64,000 nucleotides of DNA from Siphonodentalium dalli (taxonomy: Eukaryota > Mollusca > Scaphopoda > Gadilida > Siphonodentaliidae), in the NCBI GenBank assembly GCA_032622095.1, contig CP136063.1:72765980-72829979 (forward strand). Direction: 5' to 3'. The notes below the pieces were generated by a model. The model made no database searches and was not told the DNA's origin. It saw only the letters and a program-made list of their open reading frames with translations. This document shows, piece after piece, positions 47,625 through 59,046 of the stretch. Made by a program: the position numbers and the translations under genes. Position 1 is the first letter of the stretch, and the number at the start of each line of letters is the position of its first letter.

Positions 47625-48197
47625 CAGGGTTTGCGCTGCCACTTGCCAAATCTGCCAATGGCAAAAATAATTCACATTTGGCAAAAATTATTTTCATTTT
47701 GCAAAAGTTTTGGCAAGTCACTTTTTAATTTCTCAAGAAAGTTGAAAAATATTGGTCAATCAATATCATTCATTTCAGGAAACTCTTACAACATAATTAT
47801 ATTAGTTGTGTTTTATAAGGTTTAGAAAAAGTTAACACCTCTATAAAGATACAGTTAATCTCATAGCATTAGTACCGATGGTTGGAGGGATTACTATAGC
47901 TAATCCTCCTGTGATGTTCCCTTCTGATGAAGCAACCCTTCTACCATTGTATTGTTCGGTGATTTGCTTATTGTTATATGATACACCACAATAGAGATGC
48001 GAGTATAATTAATTATTAACTAACTGAGTTTCTATCGATATCAAAAGTCGTTCAAACCATGAGAGTCGAAACATAAGGTTGCAGAAAATGATACTATCAG
48101 GGATAGCATTTGGCAATTGCTAAAATAATTTGGCAAAAAATATTTTCATTTGGCAAATTATTTGGCAAAAGTAAATGTTTGTCCAGCGCGGACCCTG
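47625..48197. mobile_element. hAT-type MITE with 8-bp target-site duplication
   Basis: The ends are CAGGGTTTGCGCTG (47625) and, inverted, CAGGGTCCGCGCTG (48197). The flanking 8 bases ACTGAACT are identical on both sides (47617-47624 and 48198-48205). CAGGG termini with an 8-bp duplication define the hAT superfamily. Inside the ends are many copies of TTTGGCAAA/TTGCCAAAT in both orientations. No transposase; the 573-bp element is non-autonomous. It lies in the receptor intron between 47134 and 54904. Confidence 0.9.
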
Positions 48198-48284
48198 ACT
48201 GAACTATGACTTGCGGTTTGGTTATAACCAGTGTTCAACGAAAGTATGCACGGAGCCTACGTTTATGATATACGATCACTGGTA

Positions 48285-48768
48285 AAAATTTGCATTGTCT
48301 CAAAAAGCAAATTTGCTTCTAAAAATAGGCGCCTGGTGTGTTGTATAGTCCCAAGCATGTTCTAAGAGCTATGCTCGCCATGTTTCGGAGGCATAAAATA
48401 TATAACATTGCTGCTGTGCCGTACCTCCTATATACATATATATATAGAGACCTTAAAATGTGAATATAGTGTCATAAGTGCGACGTCGGAATACAGCGGT
48501 CATTCGAGCTTCCTGTTTTGGGGTTGCTTCGGTGGCCGTGTGGTATTGACGTCGGACTTTGAGTCGCAAGGCGCGCTCGCCGTCGGGCCGGGGTTCGTAT
48601 CCCACCCAATCTAAAAAAAATTGCATTGTCTCAAAAATCAAATTTGCTTCTAAAAATAGGCACCTGATGTGTTGTATAGTCCCAAGCATGTTCTAAGAGC
48701 TATGCTCGCCATGTTTCGGAGGCATAAAATATATAACATTGCTGCTGTGCCGTACCTCCTATATACAT
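48285..48768 (+). mobile_element. Dimeric tRNA-related SINE with 11-bp target duplication
   Basis: GATCACTGGTA occurs immediately left (48274-48284) and right (48769-48779), an 11-bp duplication of the kind left by target-primed reverse transcription. Inside are two ~140-bp copies of one body (TGCATTGTCTCAAAAA, CAAATTTGCTTCTAAAAATA, GTGTTGTATAGTCCCAAGCA, AACATTGCTGCTGTGCC) at 48288-48428 and 48620-48768. They are separated by a tRNA-like segment (48529-48612) that directly precedes the second body. Confidence 0.75.
48525..48612 (+). tRNA. tRNA-like (class II, Ser/Leu type) SINE head, pseudogene
   Basis: Box A-like GGTGGCCGTGTGGTATTGAC and box B-like GGGGTTCGTATCCC are at the correct spacing for a class II tRNA, with a CG-rich variable arm (GGCGCGCTCGCC) between. 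The acceptor stem does not pair (5' GGGTTGC against 3' CCCAATC), and the anticodon arm is doubtful, so it is not a working tRNA. The RNA polymerase III promoter elements are the likely functional part within the SINE. Confidence 0.6.
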
Positions 48769-48820
48769 GATCACTGGTACGTTTGCTAATAATAACTCAA
48801 ATCGTGGTATAACTTTCTGT

Positions 48821-48962
48821 TAAGAGAGTCGATGTCTGAGACGGTCTCATAAATGGCCGGATTTAGTGTACAGTACCCCTTTAAGGGATTCGATGTCTGA
48901 GACGGTCCCATATATGGCCGGATTTAGTGTACAGTACCCCTTTAAGAGAGTCGATGTCTGAC
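48821..48962. repeat. 60-bp tandem repeat, 2.3 copies
   Basis: Copies begin TAAGAGAGTCGATGTCTGAG (48821), TAAGGGATTCGATGTCTGAG (48882) and TAAGAGAGTCGATGTCTGAC (48942), each followed by ATGGCCGGATTTAGTGTACA and GTACCCCTT. Confidence 0.85.
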
Positions 48963-49908
48963 CCTCAAACATGTTAAAGGTGGACGATCTCTTGTAAACA
49001 TGTATTGTATAGTTACTGGGGTATAAAATATTAGGTATGAATCGAAGACTCCTGTCCGGAAATGCTTCTATCGATTAATATTGATTTTATTTCAAATATT
49101 TTCTGGTCTAAAAAGGTGTCGTTGTTCAGCTAACTAACAATATTGGTTACTGTTAACAGAGACCAGAAATGTTATTGTGTAATTTTGTCACAAATAAACG
49201 TTAATTAGACTGATTGTCGCTTATTACTATGGAATAAACAATACAACCAATCAATCTGGGACATTTGACGTTCGGTATGTAGCTATAAAACAGCATAATG
49301 CTCTCTATCGCTATATGGTATCACCCGAATGGTCTGTACTTAAACTAGACAAATAAAGAGTCCCAATTAATCATAATAAAATATTCGAAATAAACTCAAT
49401 ATTAATTGATAGAAGCCTTTGCGGACAGCGGTCTTCAATTCATATTTATTATTTATACCCATGCAACTATTTCAATTTGTTATTTAAATAGATAATCCAT
49501 CTTTAATGAGTTCGTTGTGCGATATATCAGATTATTTACTGGTATGGAAAAGGCACAAATTATGATATAGTGTTATAGTGTCATATCGGATCAATATCTA
49601 CCAGAGCGCACCAGTCATACTTCCTTTCTGACTCTGTCACCGGCTGGGTACTGGTATGTGTGTCTATATTTAGCATGGGGTTTTCCAGCAAAAATGGCGA
49701 AACCCGATCGCTCCAAAGTAAAATTTTCTGTGTGCTTTGAGAACAATTCCCGCATTAAAACATAATGACAGAATGGAAAAATCAGAGCGGTAGTTTTGTT
49801 GACGATTTTCTACTAGTCAAAATTGCAGCAAGTTAGAAGTCTTGTGTTTGACTTGATGCGATGGGGCTTATTAGCAACGAGGTCTCTGTCAGTTTATTTG
49901 TAGCCAAC

Positions 49909-50780
49909 GTTCGTATTGAGTACGGACGTAAAATGTCACACTGTGTGCTATACGTTCGTATTGGGTACGGACGTAAAATGTCACACTGTCTGCTATACGT
50001 CCGTATTGAGTACGGACGTAAAATGTCACACTGTGTGCTATACGTCCGTATTGAGTACGGACGTAAAATGTCACACTGTGTGCTATACGTTCGTATTTAG
50101 TACGTATCTACAATAGCACAATCAGAGTCAGCTATTATTTATAACTGAAACTCAACTAAAATATATCGAGACCATTTTATATCGAGTTTGAATCGGTTTA
50201 TGATGTCAACGGCCACCATTTATCGTGGCCTGCATGTAATCAAGTAAAGAAAACAACGATAAACTGATTGATTTGTTCTATTGGCGTGACTCTATTTGCT
50301 ATACGTCCGTATTGAGTACGGGCGTAAAATGTCATACTGTGTGCTATACGTTCGTATTGAGTACGGACGTAAAATGTCACACTGTGTGCTATACGTTCGT
50401 ATTGAGTACGGACGTAAAATGTCACACTGTGTGCTATACGTTCGTATTGGGTACGGACGTAAAATGTCACACTGTCTGCTATACGTCCGTATTGAGTACG
50501 GACGTAAAATGTCACACTGTGTGCTATACGTCCGTATTGAGTACGGACGTAAAATGTCACACTGTGTGCTATACGTTCGTATTTAGTACGTATCTACAAT
50601 AGCACAATCAGAGTCAGCTATTATTTATAACTGAAACTCAACTAAAATATATCGAGACCATTTTATATCGAGTTTGAATCGGTTTATGATGTCAACGGCC
50701 ACCATTTATCGTGGCCTGCATGTAATCAAGTAAAGAAAACAACGATAAACTGATTGATTTGTTCTATTGGCGTGACTCTA
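49909..50780. repeat. 45-bp palindromic repeat arrays inside a 486-bp duplication
   Basis: A 45-bp unit (CGTCCGTATTGAGTACGGACG, then TAAAATGTCACACTGTGTGC, then TATA) is repeated about four times at 49909-50100 and six times at 50301-50590. Each array is followed by the same ~200 bp (ATTTAGTACGTATCTACAAT ... GGCGTGACTCTA), so array plus tail is duplicated with a 486-bp offset. ACGTCCGTA-TTGAG-TACGGACGT is a perfect 9-bp hairpin. Because 45 is divisible by three, all frames stay open; the 61-109-codon frames here are artefacts. Confidence 0.9.
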
Positions 50781-52203
50781 ATTTACCAGATATATCATGG
50801 GACACGCAACTAGCACACAGTGAGATCACAGGGAACATGTAGAACAAATATTTTTAAAATATAAGATAGAAAGGGGAGACAATGGGTGGCACCCAACCTG
50901 TGGTAGTGCTGAATTTCTGACTTACTACACCGATTGTGGTCGGGTAAACGGCATTATCGCGTATATTTCGACTTTCGAGTGCGATAGAAACACTCGTTAC
51001 CTTGTTAAATCAGCAGACTATCCATTTAAACGTGTTTTACAACTTTGGTGTGAGATCAAATTGGCGCGGCGAACATTTAGCATGCGGGGGAAATAACTCC
51101 ATCTATCAAACCACACTTGGTACACACCAGAGCCGACTAAAAAGACCAGCTTGGCGTTTTTTAAATTTTGAAAAGACCGTTTTAATGCCGTTTTCGTGCG
51201 TATTCTGTTGGGATATACATCAGTCAGTCACTTATATGGCATACTTTCGTTTGTTAACCGCCAGTATTCAATATTTACATTTGGTCCCGATTTAGTTGGT
51301 TTATAGGGGTGTGGTTACTGAATCAGAACCGATCGCTTTTGAACATTTACACGTTTGTTTACAACCACATCTGCCGGTCTCTTTCAATCTCGCGATTGAC
51401 CATATGCATATTACCGATTAATACGTCTATTTGCTGGGGAAACTCACCAACTGTTAAACTTAAACAAATTATTGCTAGAGAAACTCGCCGTTCGTTAAAC
51501 TCCAACTAATTATTAGTAGAGAAACATATCCCGAAAGCGAGTGAACGACAACAAAGGAAAAGCAAAATATATGGGCAACAAAATACACCATAACAACCAT
51601 TCGATGGAACAGATCATGCAAGCGATGCAGAATGGCTAGATCGGCGAATGATATAAGAAATGAATGTAGTGGGTGTGTGTTATTGAGGGATAAGGCGCTC
51701 TTGTCGTTGAAGCACATTGTATACTATAGATATGCCCCAACGACCACAGCGCCGTATCCCCCAATAACACCCACGCCAACTATTTCTCTCCCTGAAAATA
51801 TATACTTTCTTGTTCCACAAATATGGATTTCGTAGCAATTCATTTCTCCGCGACTTTCATTATGCACCTTTACTGCCTTCAAAAATAATGTATCTCTTCC
51901 GACAAATCAATTCGCTGTCCTCTGAGACAGTCGCCGAACCAATGAAACAACGTAAATAAATCTACAACACGGCCATAAACTATGTCACAATTTTGATCCC
52001 TTCATTACAGGGCTGACTGGTTTAAAGTGTCGCGGATATACAACTGAACATTGTTCGAATGTGTTGCTCAGAGTTGAAAATGACTAGCTATACGATAGCT
52101 ATATAGTGATATCTATACGATTCGGCAACTACGACATCGCTGGTTTACAAAAAGTAATGGGATGATTTTGGAGAACATAGATTGAATGGTCGGTCATATT
52201 CAG

Positions 52204-52320
52204 AGATGCTATTAGTTATCTTCGGCAACGTCGGGGGTACATGGCGATTTAATACCTGGATATCGATTTTTAACCCATATGTATTAAATCTCCATGTACC
52301 CCACGATGTTGCCGGACATA
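52204..52320. repeat. Hairpin-forming inverted repeat (~40-bp arms)
   Basis: TTATCTTCGGCAACGTCGGG, then GGTACATGGCGATTTAATAC (52216 onward) is mirrored by GTATTAAATCTCCATGTACC, then CCGGACATAA ending about 52320. The loop holds GATATCGATTTTTAACCC. Probably a short MITE. Confidence 0.7.
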
Positions 52321-52570
52321 ACCATTATGTCCCCATGCAGATCGATATCCATGCGGACTCAATTTAAGTGTTGTTTTCATAGGTTCTCACATTAATTCAC
52401 ATCAATAAGAATAATTCAGCAGCCGATCTATGGAGTCGGCGTCAGGTGAGGTAAAAATCGGCACAAGTGTCATTCATATACCCCGATGTTTCACGTGCGC
52501 TTATACCCCCGATGTTTCGTGCACGTTCAAAATTAAACCCAAAGTCAAGCTCAGATTGCTAGTTACAACC

Positions 52571-54280
52571 TGGGGCCTATACTATAGAATACAATTTGTG
52601 TAATAGCAGGCTTATTTGAGCCGTACAGTAAGTGTCGAGTACTATGGACCACTGTAATCTAACAGCGAACGCGATTTCTTGTAAATCACAAAAAGACGGC
52701 AAATCGAGTACTATCGACCACCGTTCGTTGAACGCACATCTAAACATTTGTGATTTTGTCAAGGGAAATGGGTTATTTTGACCACAATTGCGCACGATGA
52801 AAAGTATTTTTATCAGTATCGTGTGGAATACTTACCATTTTCAGATGTTATATGTTTATTAACGGTTTGTCGAAAAAGGTCGGCAAACACACACATCGGT
52901 TGCCGTTCAAATGGCCACATCAACTTTATATAGCAATATTAACAAGGATGGAACCTAATTTGTCTAGCTAGCTTTGTCTGGCTGAAATATTAGTGGGAAC
53001 ATCTAGACCTTAATAGTTGAACAGTTTGAGGTAACATGCAGCTGGAAAAATTCAACCCATGATGGGGGTGCGATGGCTGCTCTCGGACTTGGTATTTTCG
53101 ACCTGTGTAAAGGATGGGTGTTCATTTGGAAATTCCAATGTGGACCAACACTCCCTCGTCCAGGGTCTCCGGGGACACCCAACCTCGATTTTAAAACATA
53201 TATATAGCACCATCTACTTAAATTATACCTAATTCTCAGTACCTTCCATTTATACCAAACTAAGCGGCTGAATTTAGGTAAACATATGACATTTGGTTAT
53301 AACCAACATGCACTACTACATTGGTAAGTTAAGGATCGGGTGACCCCGATTTTTTCAAAAAATTCACTCATGGAACATTCTGTGCGGCACTATTGGCCAA
53401 ATTAAATTGTTTAGACCACAATGTGAACGCAAACTTCTTGAGCACACAAATGCCATGCGGTTAGAATATGTTACATAATGTCATGGTCAATATTTGGGGT
53501 CGACTGATTCTTAACGCAACTTAGCCTGAAATTATCAGTAACTGTTTCAACACGAATGCCACCACCCCCGATTCACCGCATATCCGTGTACCTTCGCACA
53601 AAGATCGTTTATATATATACGTTTTGAGACCAAGCCCGACAACTGTAACTCTTTAATTCAATTCATAATTAAAATCTAGGCCGCTGACATGGCTATCTCC
53701 TTTCAAATCCATTGAGCGCAAACCATCTCAATGGGTTAACAATTGAGATTCCGTGACCGCATTACAAAGAACATGTACCCAGCTAATCGCACTCACCATT
53801 TTCCGCGCGGATAATCGTCGTGAAAAATCAATAATGTAGCATTTGCATTTGTAATCTAATAATGAATTTTCACAAAAATGGTATTATTGCTGTACTATAG
53901 AACCCGCTTAGCCAGTACTTTATCATTCCGTATTGCGACTTGTTACATATTACAAAGCTGTAGCGTTCGAGTACTATGAAAACATGAACAGATGAAACTT
54001 TCAGGGCCCCTTTTTCTCCACCAAATTCAAAATTTTCCGGCCAAGTGAATCCCGGTATATAGATGGTTCGTCAAAAAGATCATATAAGTCATTACATGTC
54101 AATGTATTTTGCATATAAAGAGTTTTGGGCATATGTTGAGTTTCAATCTACAATGAAAGAAATACACTGATAGAAATACAGTCGAATACTATATAACACA
54201 AAATATGTATTACAAAATTAGTAATCACAAATTAACGCTGATATTAAAAAAATTGTATTCTATAGTATAGGCCCCTGGTG
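52571..54280. mobile_element. 1.7-kb TIR element GGGGCCTATACTATAGAATA
   Basis: GGGGCCTATACTATAGAATA followed by CAATTT at 52571 is repeated exactly, inverted, ending near 54280 (AAATTGTATTCTATAGTATA, then GGCCCC). The ends resemble hAT-like CAGGGGCC on the right but CTGGGGCC on the left, and I see no 8-bp duplication. The interior (52600-54240) has no supported gene; GAGTACTATGGACCAC and GAGTACTATCGACCAC occur near the left end. A decayed end with the same TATAGTATAG-CCCCTG text is at about 60610-60630. Confidence 0.65.
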
Positions 54281-54903
54281 TGGGGACAATGAATAGTAGC
54301 AAGTTCAGTAATTGGTTCTGATACTATTTTGGGACGAGTGTATACTATACTAAGGAAAATTATGTAATATACAAGAATGTTATTGCAAAACATCTCAATG
54401 GGCTATAATTTTGCTAGCGCAAACAACGAGTTCTTATCAACATCAAAGTGTTATGTTTCCATCGAAGGAAGAACAGCCGGACTATGTTGCACAAGATGTT
54501 AATTAACTTAATATTATCAGTTCCCATAATCAGTGCAAATTTACCCGAGTCAAGCAACTTATTGAATTCACAATCATCTTTCTCAATTTCGTTAAATAAC
54601 TAATAGCTTAAGCCTTCGTATGTGTTACGTTCCATGATACAATACTTTTCAGTACCAACACATTGTTTGTCACACATGTGACTTAGTAAATTTTCTGACA
54701 GTATTACTTGTTGTCGATGTTTGTTGAATATGCGAAAAATCTAATCTATCGATGAGGGCATGTCCTGTGGAATGAAATCTGTTTTTGTCACTAACGTTCA
54801 ATGTGTACAAAAGAATCCAAGCTATGGGAACCAGAGAATTGTATGGACAATCAAATAACACACTTGTCGACTGAATCGTAAACTTCTAACATGATGTTTT
54901 CAG

Positions 54904-55160
54904 GAGTCAACGGATCCATATTATAGTAAAATCTGGCAAGCGATGAGAGATGGACCGCGAGTGGTTGATACAGCGGATGCAATAGACTATGTCTATTCTG
55001 GAAACTACGCGCTTTTACGTTGGATAACGTGGATGGAAATGACAGCCTCATCTCCTAAACATTGTGGTCATTTCGCTGTGGCAGAAGAAACTTTTAACAC
55101 GGCTGGGATTGGATTCGTCTTACCCAAAGACGCGGCATTCAAGGAACTATTTAATAAAAA
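54904..55160 (+). CDS. iGluR exon: S2 ligand-binding segment
   Basis: Acceptor ATGATGTTTTCAG, phase 0 with the exon ending 47134. The 85 codons run ESTDPYYSKIWQAM (the P.Y..(M/I)W..M helix), then DTADAIDYVYSGNYALLRW, then a region with a conserved-type Cys (SPKHCGHF), and end GIGFVLPKDAAFKELFNK. The last part is the GYG(I/F)..PK.(S/A)......N motif of S2. In glutamate-binding receptors an acidic residue follows the Y-A-(F/Y)-L strand; here it reads YALLRWITW with no acid in place. The donor is AAAAA|GTATGT at 55160/55161, phase 2. M4 must lie in a later exon. Confidence 0.92.
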
Positions 55161-56235
55161 GTATGTTAAATGTTTAGTTATTGTGCGACGTATGCATTAC
55201 CGTTTCTTTGTTCGCGTTGCATACAGTCCGGTATTCCATTACGTTTCGTAAACACATTCCATTTTTGGGAGACTGGCGTCCGGTAAGTTGTATCAACGTT
55301 TGGTGCGATCCCTATTATTCACCCTCTGTATAATGTTGGTGTAAACAATATTTTATTTGAACGAAAGAACAGAACATCACATTGACAATTAAACATATAG
55401 AAAAACAAATAGTTCAAATGAGGATTGGATAACAAGCCATATAAACAATCCTTTCCTCTAGAAATGTTACCCCGAGTGTCAATACAGACAGCTACAGGGT
55501 AAAGAGGACGGGAATTTGAATATTGTTCTGTGTTTTCAAATAAATGTTGGGAAGTTAGTTAAGCGAGTCCCTTTTCCTTCGAAGGGGCGTCTTTTTATTC
55601 CACTTTCGCTTCTTCTCGTCGAGGCCCCCATACCAGATGGTGGCCGGTCGATGGTAGGATATACCAACCGGGTTTAGGCCAACAGAGGGTCCTGGTAAGG
55701 ACAGTGTTGTTGTATCCCGGTATATAAGAAACAGTTCATCGTGGATGCCTGGTCGTGTAAATTTCAGGCCAGGCAGGGATCCACGTTGAGTGAGCGAAGT
55801 ACGTGTCTGACGTCAGCTTGGATTACAGACGATTCCATTGTTTCGCTGAAGTCAGTAATTCGATCGCCAAGCGGACGAAGTCCAGGAACGCTCCTGAAGC
55901 CAAGACATCATATGCCCCTCAGTTAACACGCGAAGTAGTAGTTTTGGGGGACAAACCCCGGGATTCTCGAAAGAACCGATTGGTCCTCCCCTCAACCCCT
56001 CATTTTTAGCTTTTATTAATAAAAACACAGAGAAGAAATAATCAATTTTTATAAAGTTGTTATTTCCTCTTTCCTCCACCCATTGAACTGATTACATAAC
56101 AATTTATCTCTCCACAGCTGTTAATCAAATAATTATCAGCAGATATGTTCGACCAATCAGCGACTGAGCTGTCTTTGGCTGCATTGCCCTCTTTCTTCAC
56201 CCTAATTTGGATATCCCTGCATATATTCATACAAC

Positions 56236-56320
56236 GAGCTGTAAACTGAACCCCAATTTACAGTTCCGAGCTGTAGAAAACACATGTAATCACAAAGATT
56301 TCAGTTTACAGCTCCCAGCA
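56236..56320. repeat. Short inverted repeat GAGCTGTAAACTGAA
   Basis: GAGCTGTAAACTGAA at 56236 and TTCAGTTTACAGCTC at about 56301-56315 are exact mirrors around 50 bases that also contain ACAGTTCCGAGCTGT. Likely a small MITE. The surrounding 55170-56630 holds no gene that I can support. Confidence 0.55.
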
Positions 56321-56633
56321 GTGATTTCACGGACAAAGCCGTCACTCCTAATCAACATGTGGTCTGGATTGCGACTATATCTGCACACGAATGCCGAAGT
56401 TAAATTGGATTGACATATCCTGTTTACGGTATCAATTACATACCGGTAGAATATTATACCGGCGCGCTGTTAGAATGAAATTCCATCACATATGATCTTC
56501 ACTGCGGGAAATTCTATATAGCTCTGAATGTATCTACATGCTGACGGATCGAGCTAAAATGGATCACTCCAGCACGCAGCTATGAGACAACACTAACTTT
56601 GCGTGGTGAGTACCGGTATTATATATATAATAG

Positions 56634-57587
56634 AAGGTGACCCGACTTCGTCCGGGCTTTGACATTGAATTGACCATTTTGAAGGTCAATGTCAGGTGGG
56701 GTCACGATTTGACCCGTCCAAAACACTCCCTGGAAACAATTACCACTAAGTATCAAATTTCGTCAAAATCCGTCTGGCAGTTTACCAACACCAACACCCC
56801 AAAAATGGTGGAAATTGGCCCAGCGGATACCGGGAAATCGGCCCAGCGGATACCGAGATACCCTATGTATCAAATTTCGTCCGTAAAAATCCGCCAGTTT
56901 TACCCGATTTGATTTCCACTAAAGTATATAAATGCGCCTCATATACACACGCTCGTTAATTATCAAGCTTCAACGTAAAGATAAATTAGCATTGTGTAGT
57001 AAATTTTAACTAATTATTTTCTCGCCGTCAAAGTTGAACAATGTCGATGTTGTTGGCATTGACGGTTTGGGGCCACAGGTAGATTCCAACAGCGAAATAG
57101 CATTTCAGCTAAATGGATTCTTGGATGAGATTCCAGACCCGCCGGGTAAATGTAAACAACTTGAGCCTTTGAGTGGTGTAAATATACGAAAAATAAATCT
57201 ATCGACAATAGACCTAAGAATATCAGCTGTAACAAAATTTATATATCAGAAATTGTAAATGATTTATTTTGGGACAGATACACGATTCTTAATAGCCTGC
57301 AAATTGACAATATATATTGTAAATGTTATAATTTTGGGGAAAATACACGATGCGTAATTGCCTGCACATTGCTTACGTTCGTCAACGTATGAATATAGAG
57401 TTATCCTCCCTGCATCGCAGTGCTAAATTCCGGCGTGTTAGCACTGCGGATCCCGAGATATGAGTTTTGAAGGTGAAGGTGACGCCGCACGGACAAATGG
57501 ACGGGCCCATGTTCGTTCCCGGGTCGAATTACGTGTCCGTACCAAGTTTGGTCGAAATCGGTCCAGCCGTGTTCGAGTCCATCGCGA

Positions 57588-57618
<31 letters not shown>

Positions 57619-59015
57619 TCTTCCAAAAATATATAATAGACTAGAAGGTGACCCGACTTCGTCCGGGCTTTGACCTTGAATTTACCATTTTGAAGGTCAA
57701 TGTCAGGTGGGGTCAAACACCAACACCCCAAAAATGGTGGAAATCGGCCCAGCGGATACCGGGAAATCGGCCCAGCGGATACCGAGATACCCTATGCATC
57801 AAATTTCGTCCGTAAAAATCCGCCAGTTTAACCCGATTTGATTTCCACTAAAGTATATAAACGCGCCTCATATACACACGCTCATTAATTATCAAGTTTC
57901 AACGTAAAGATAAATTACCATCGGTGTCCGAGATATCGCCAAGATGTCTAAAACAGTCAAATGCATCGGCCGGTTAAGCGTTAACGTTATCTAACGTTAT
58001 GACCTCTAACGACGTCATAGAAGTTATGCATTGTTTTTATCCCGATGGAAGATAGTAGCACTTCTTCTTGATAATTGAGGCAGACAACTAAAACGAATAC
58101 ATACGCATTATATATCGTTGGAAAGAGCAAACACGAAAGATTCTCACAGTGTCATTATTATGACTGGCATTTTATTATTCGCGCTGTTTCGAATCGATTT
58201 GTAAGCACCGAACTCAAATGAAAGTCCCGTAACACAGCGTAAAAACAGATTTGACCTCGGCACGTGAAAAGTTGACCTCGGATCTGAAAATCAATAGGCC
58301 CATGTTCGTTCCCGGGTCGAATTACGTGTCCATACCAAGTTTGGTCGAAATCGGTCCAGCCGTGTTCGAGTCCATCGCGAACACACACACACACACACAC
58401 ACAAACACACAGATCTTCCAAAATATATAATAGACTAGAAGGTGACCCGACTTCGTCCGGGCTTTGACCTTGAATTGTCCACTTTGAAGGTCAAGGTCAA
58501 GTGGGGTCACGATTTGACCAGTCCAAAAACACTGCCCGGACAAAAGTACCCGACAGACGTGCCAGTCGAAATCCATCCGGTTTTAGCCGATTTGACCTTG
58601 AATTGATCATTTTGAAGGTCAAGGTCTGGTCGGGGTCACGATTGGACCCGTCCAAAACAATCAGTGAACAAAACTAACCCCACGTATCAAATTTCGTCGA
58701 AATCCCATCAAAATTGGCGATTTGACCTTGAAGTTACCCGATGTTAAGGTCAAGGTCACGTCGCACGGGCAAATGAATATGCTTATGAGACTCGCCATAA
58801 GAAAGTATCCCCACATACCAAGTTTCATCGAAATCCCGTGATATTCGGGCGTTTGACCTTGAAATGACCCGATTTGAAGGTCAAGGTCACGTCGCACGGG
58901 CAAATCAATAGGCCTATGTTAACCCCCGGCCGAAAATACCCCACGTACCAAGTTTCATCGAAATCGGGTCGGTCGTTTTTGAGTTCATCGATTACACACA
59001 CACACACAGACACAC

Positions 59016-59046
<31 letters not shown>

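Noticed and set aside
49861-50602. Open frames of up to 109 codons with RIEYGRKMSHCVLYV-like repeats
   Set aside because: The 45-bp unit is divisible by three, so all frames stay open; there is no start context or domain.
51475-51717. 80-codon minus-strand frame with a hydrophobic middle
   Set aside because: No conserved motif and a shadowing frame on the other strand; likely chance.
55560-55990. Minus-strand open stretch containing FTRPGIHDELFLIYRD and HRPATIWYGG
   Set aside because: About 65 codons without ATG or known motif; no second copy in the window to support a repeat or gene.
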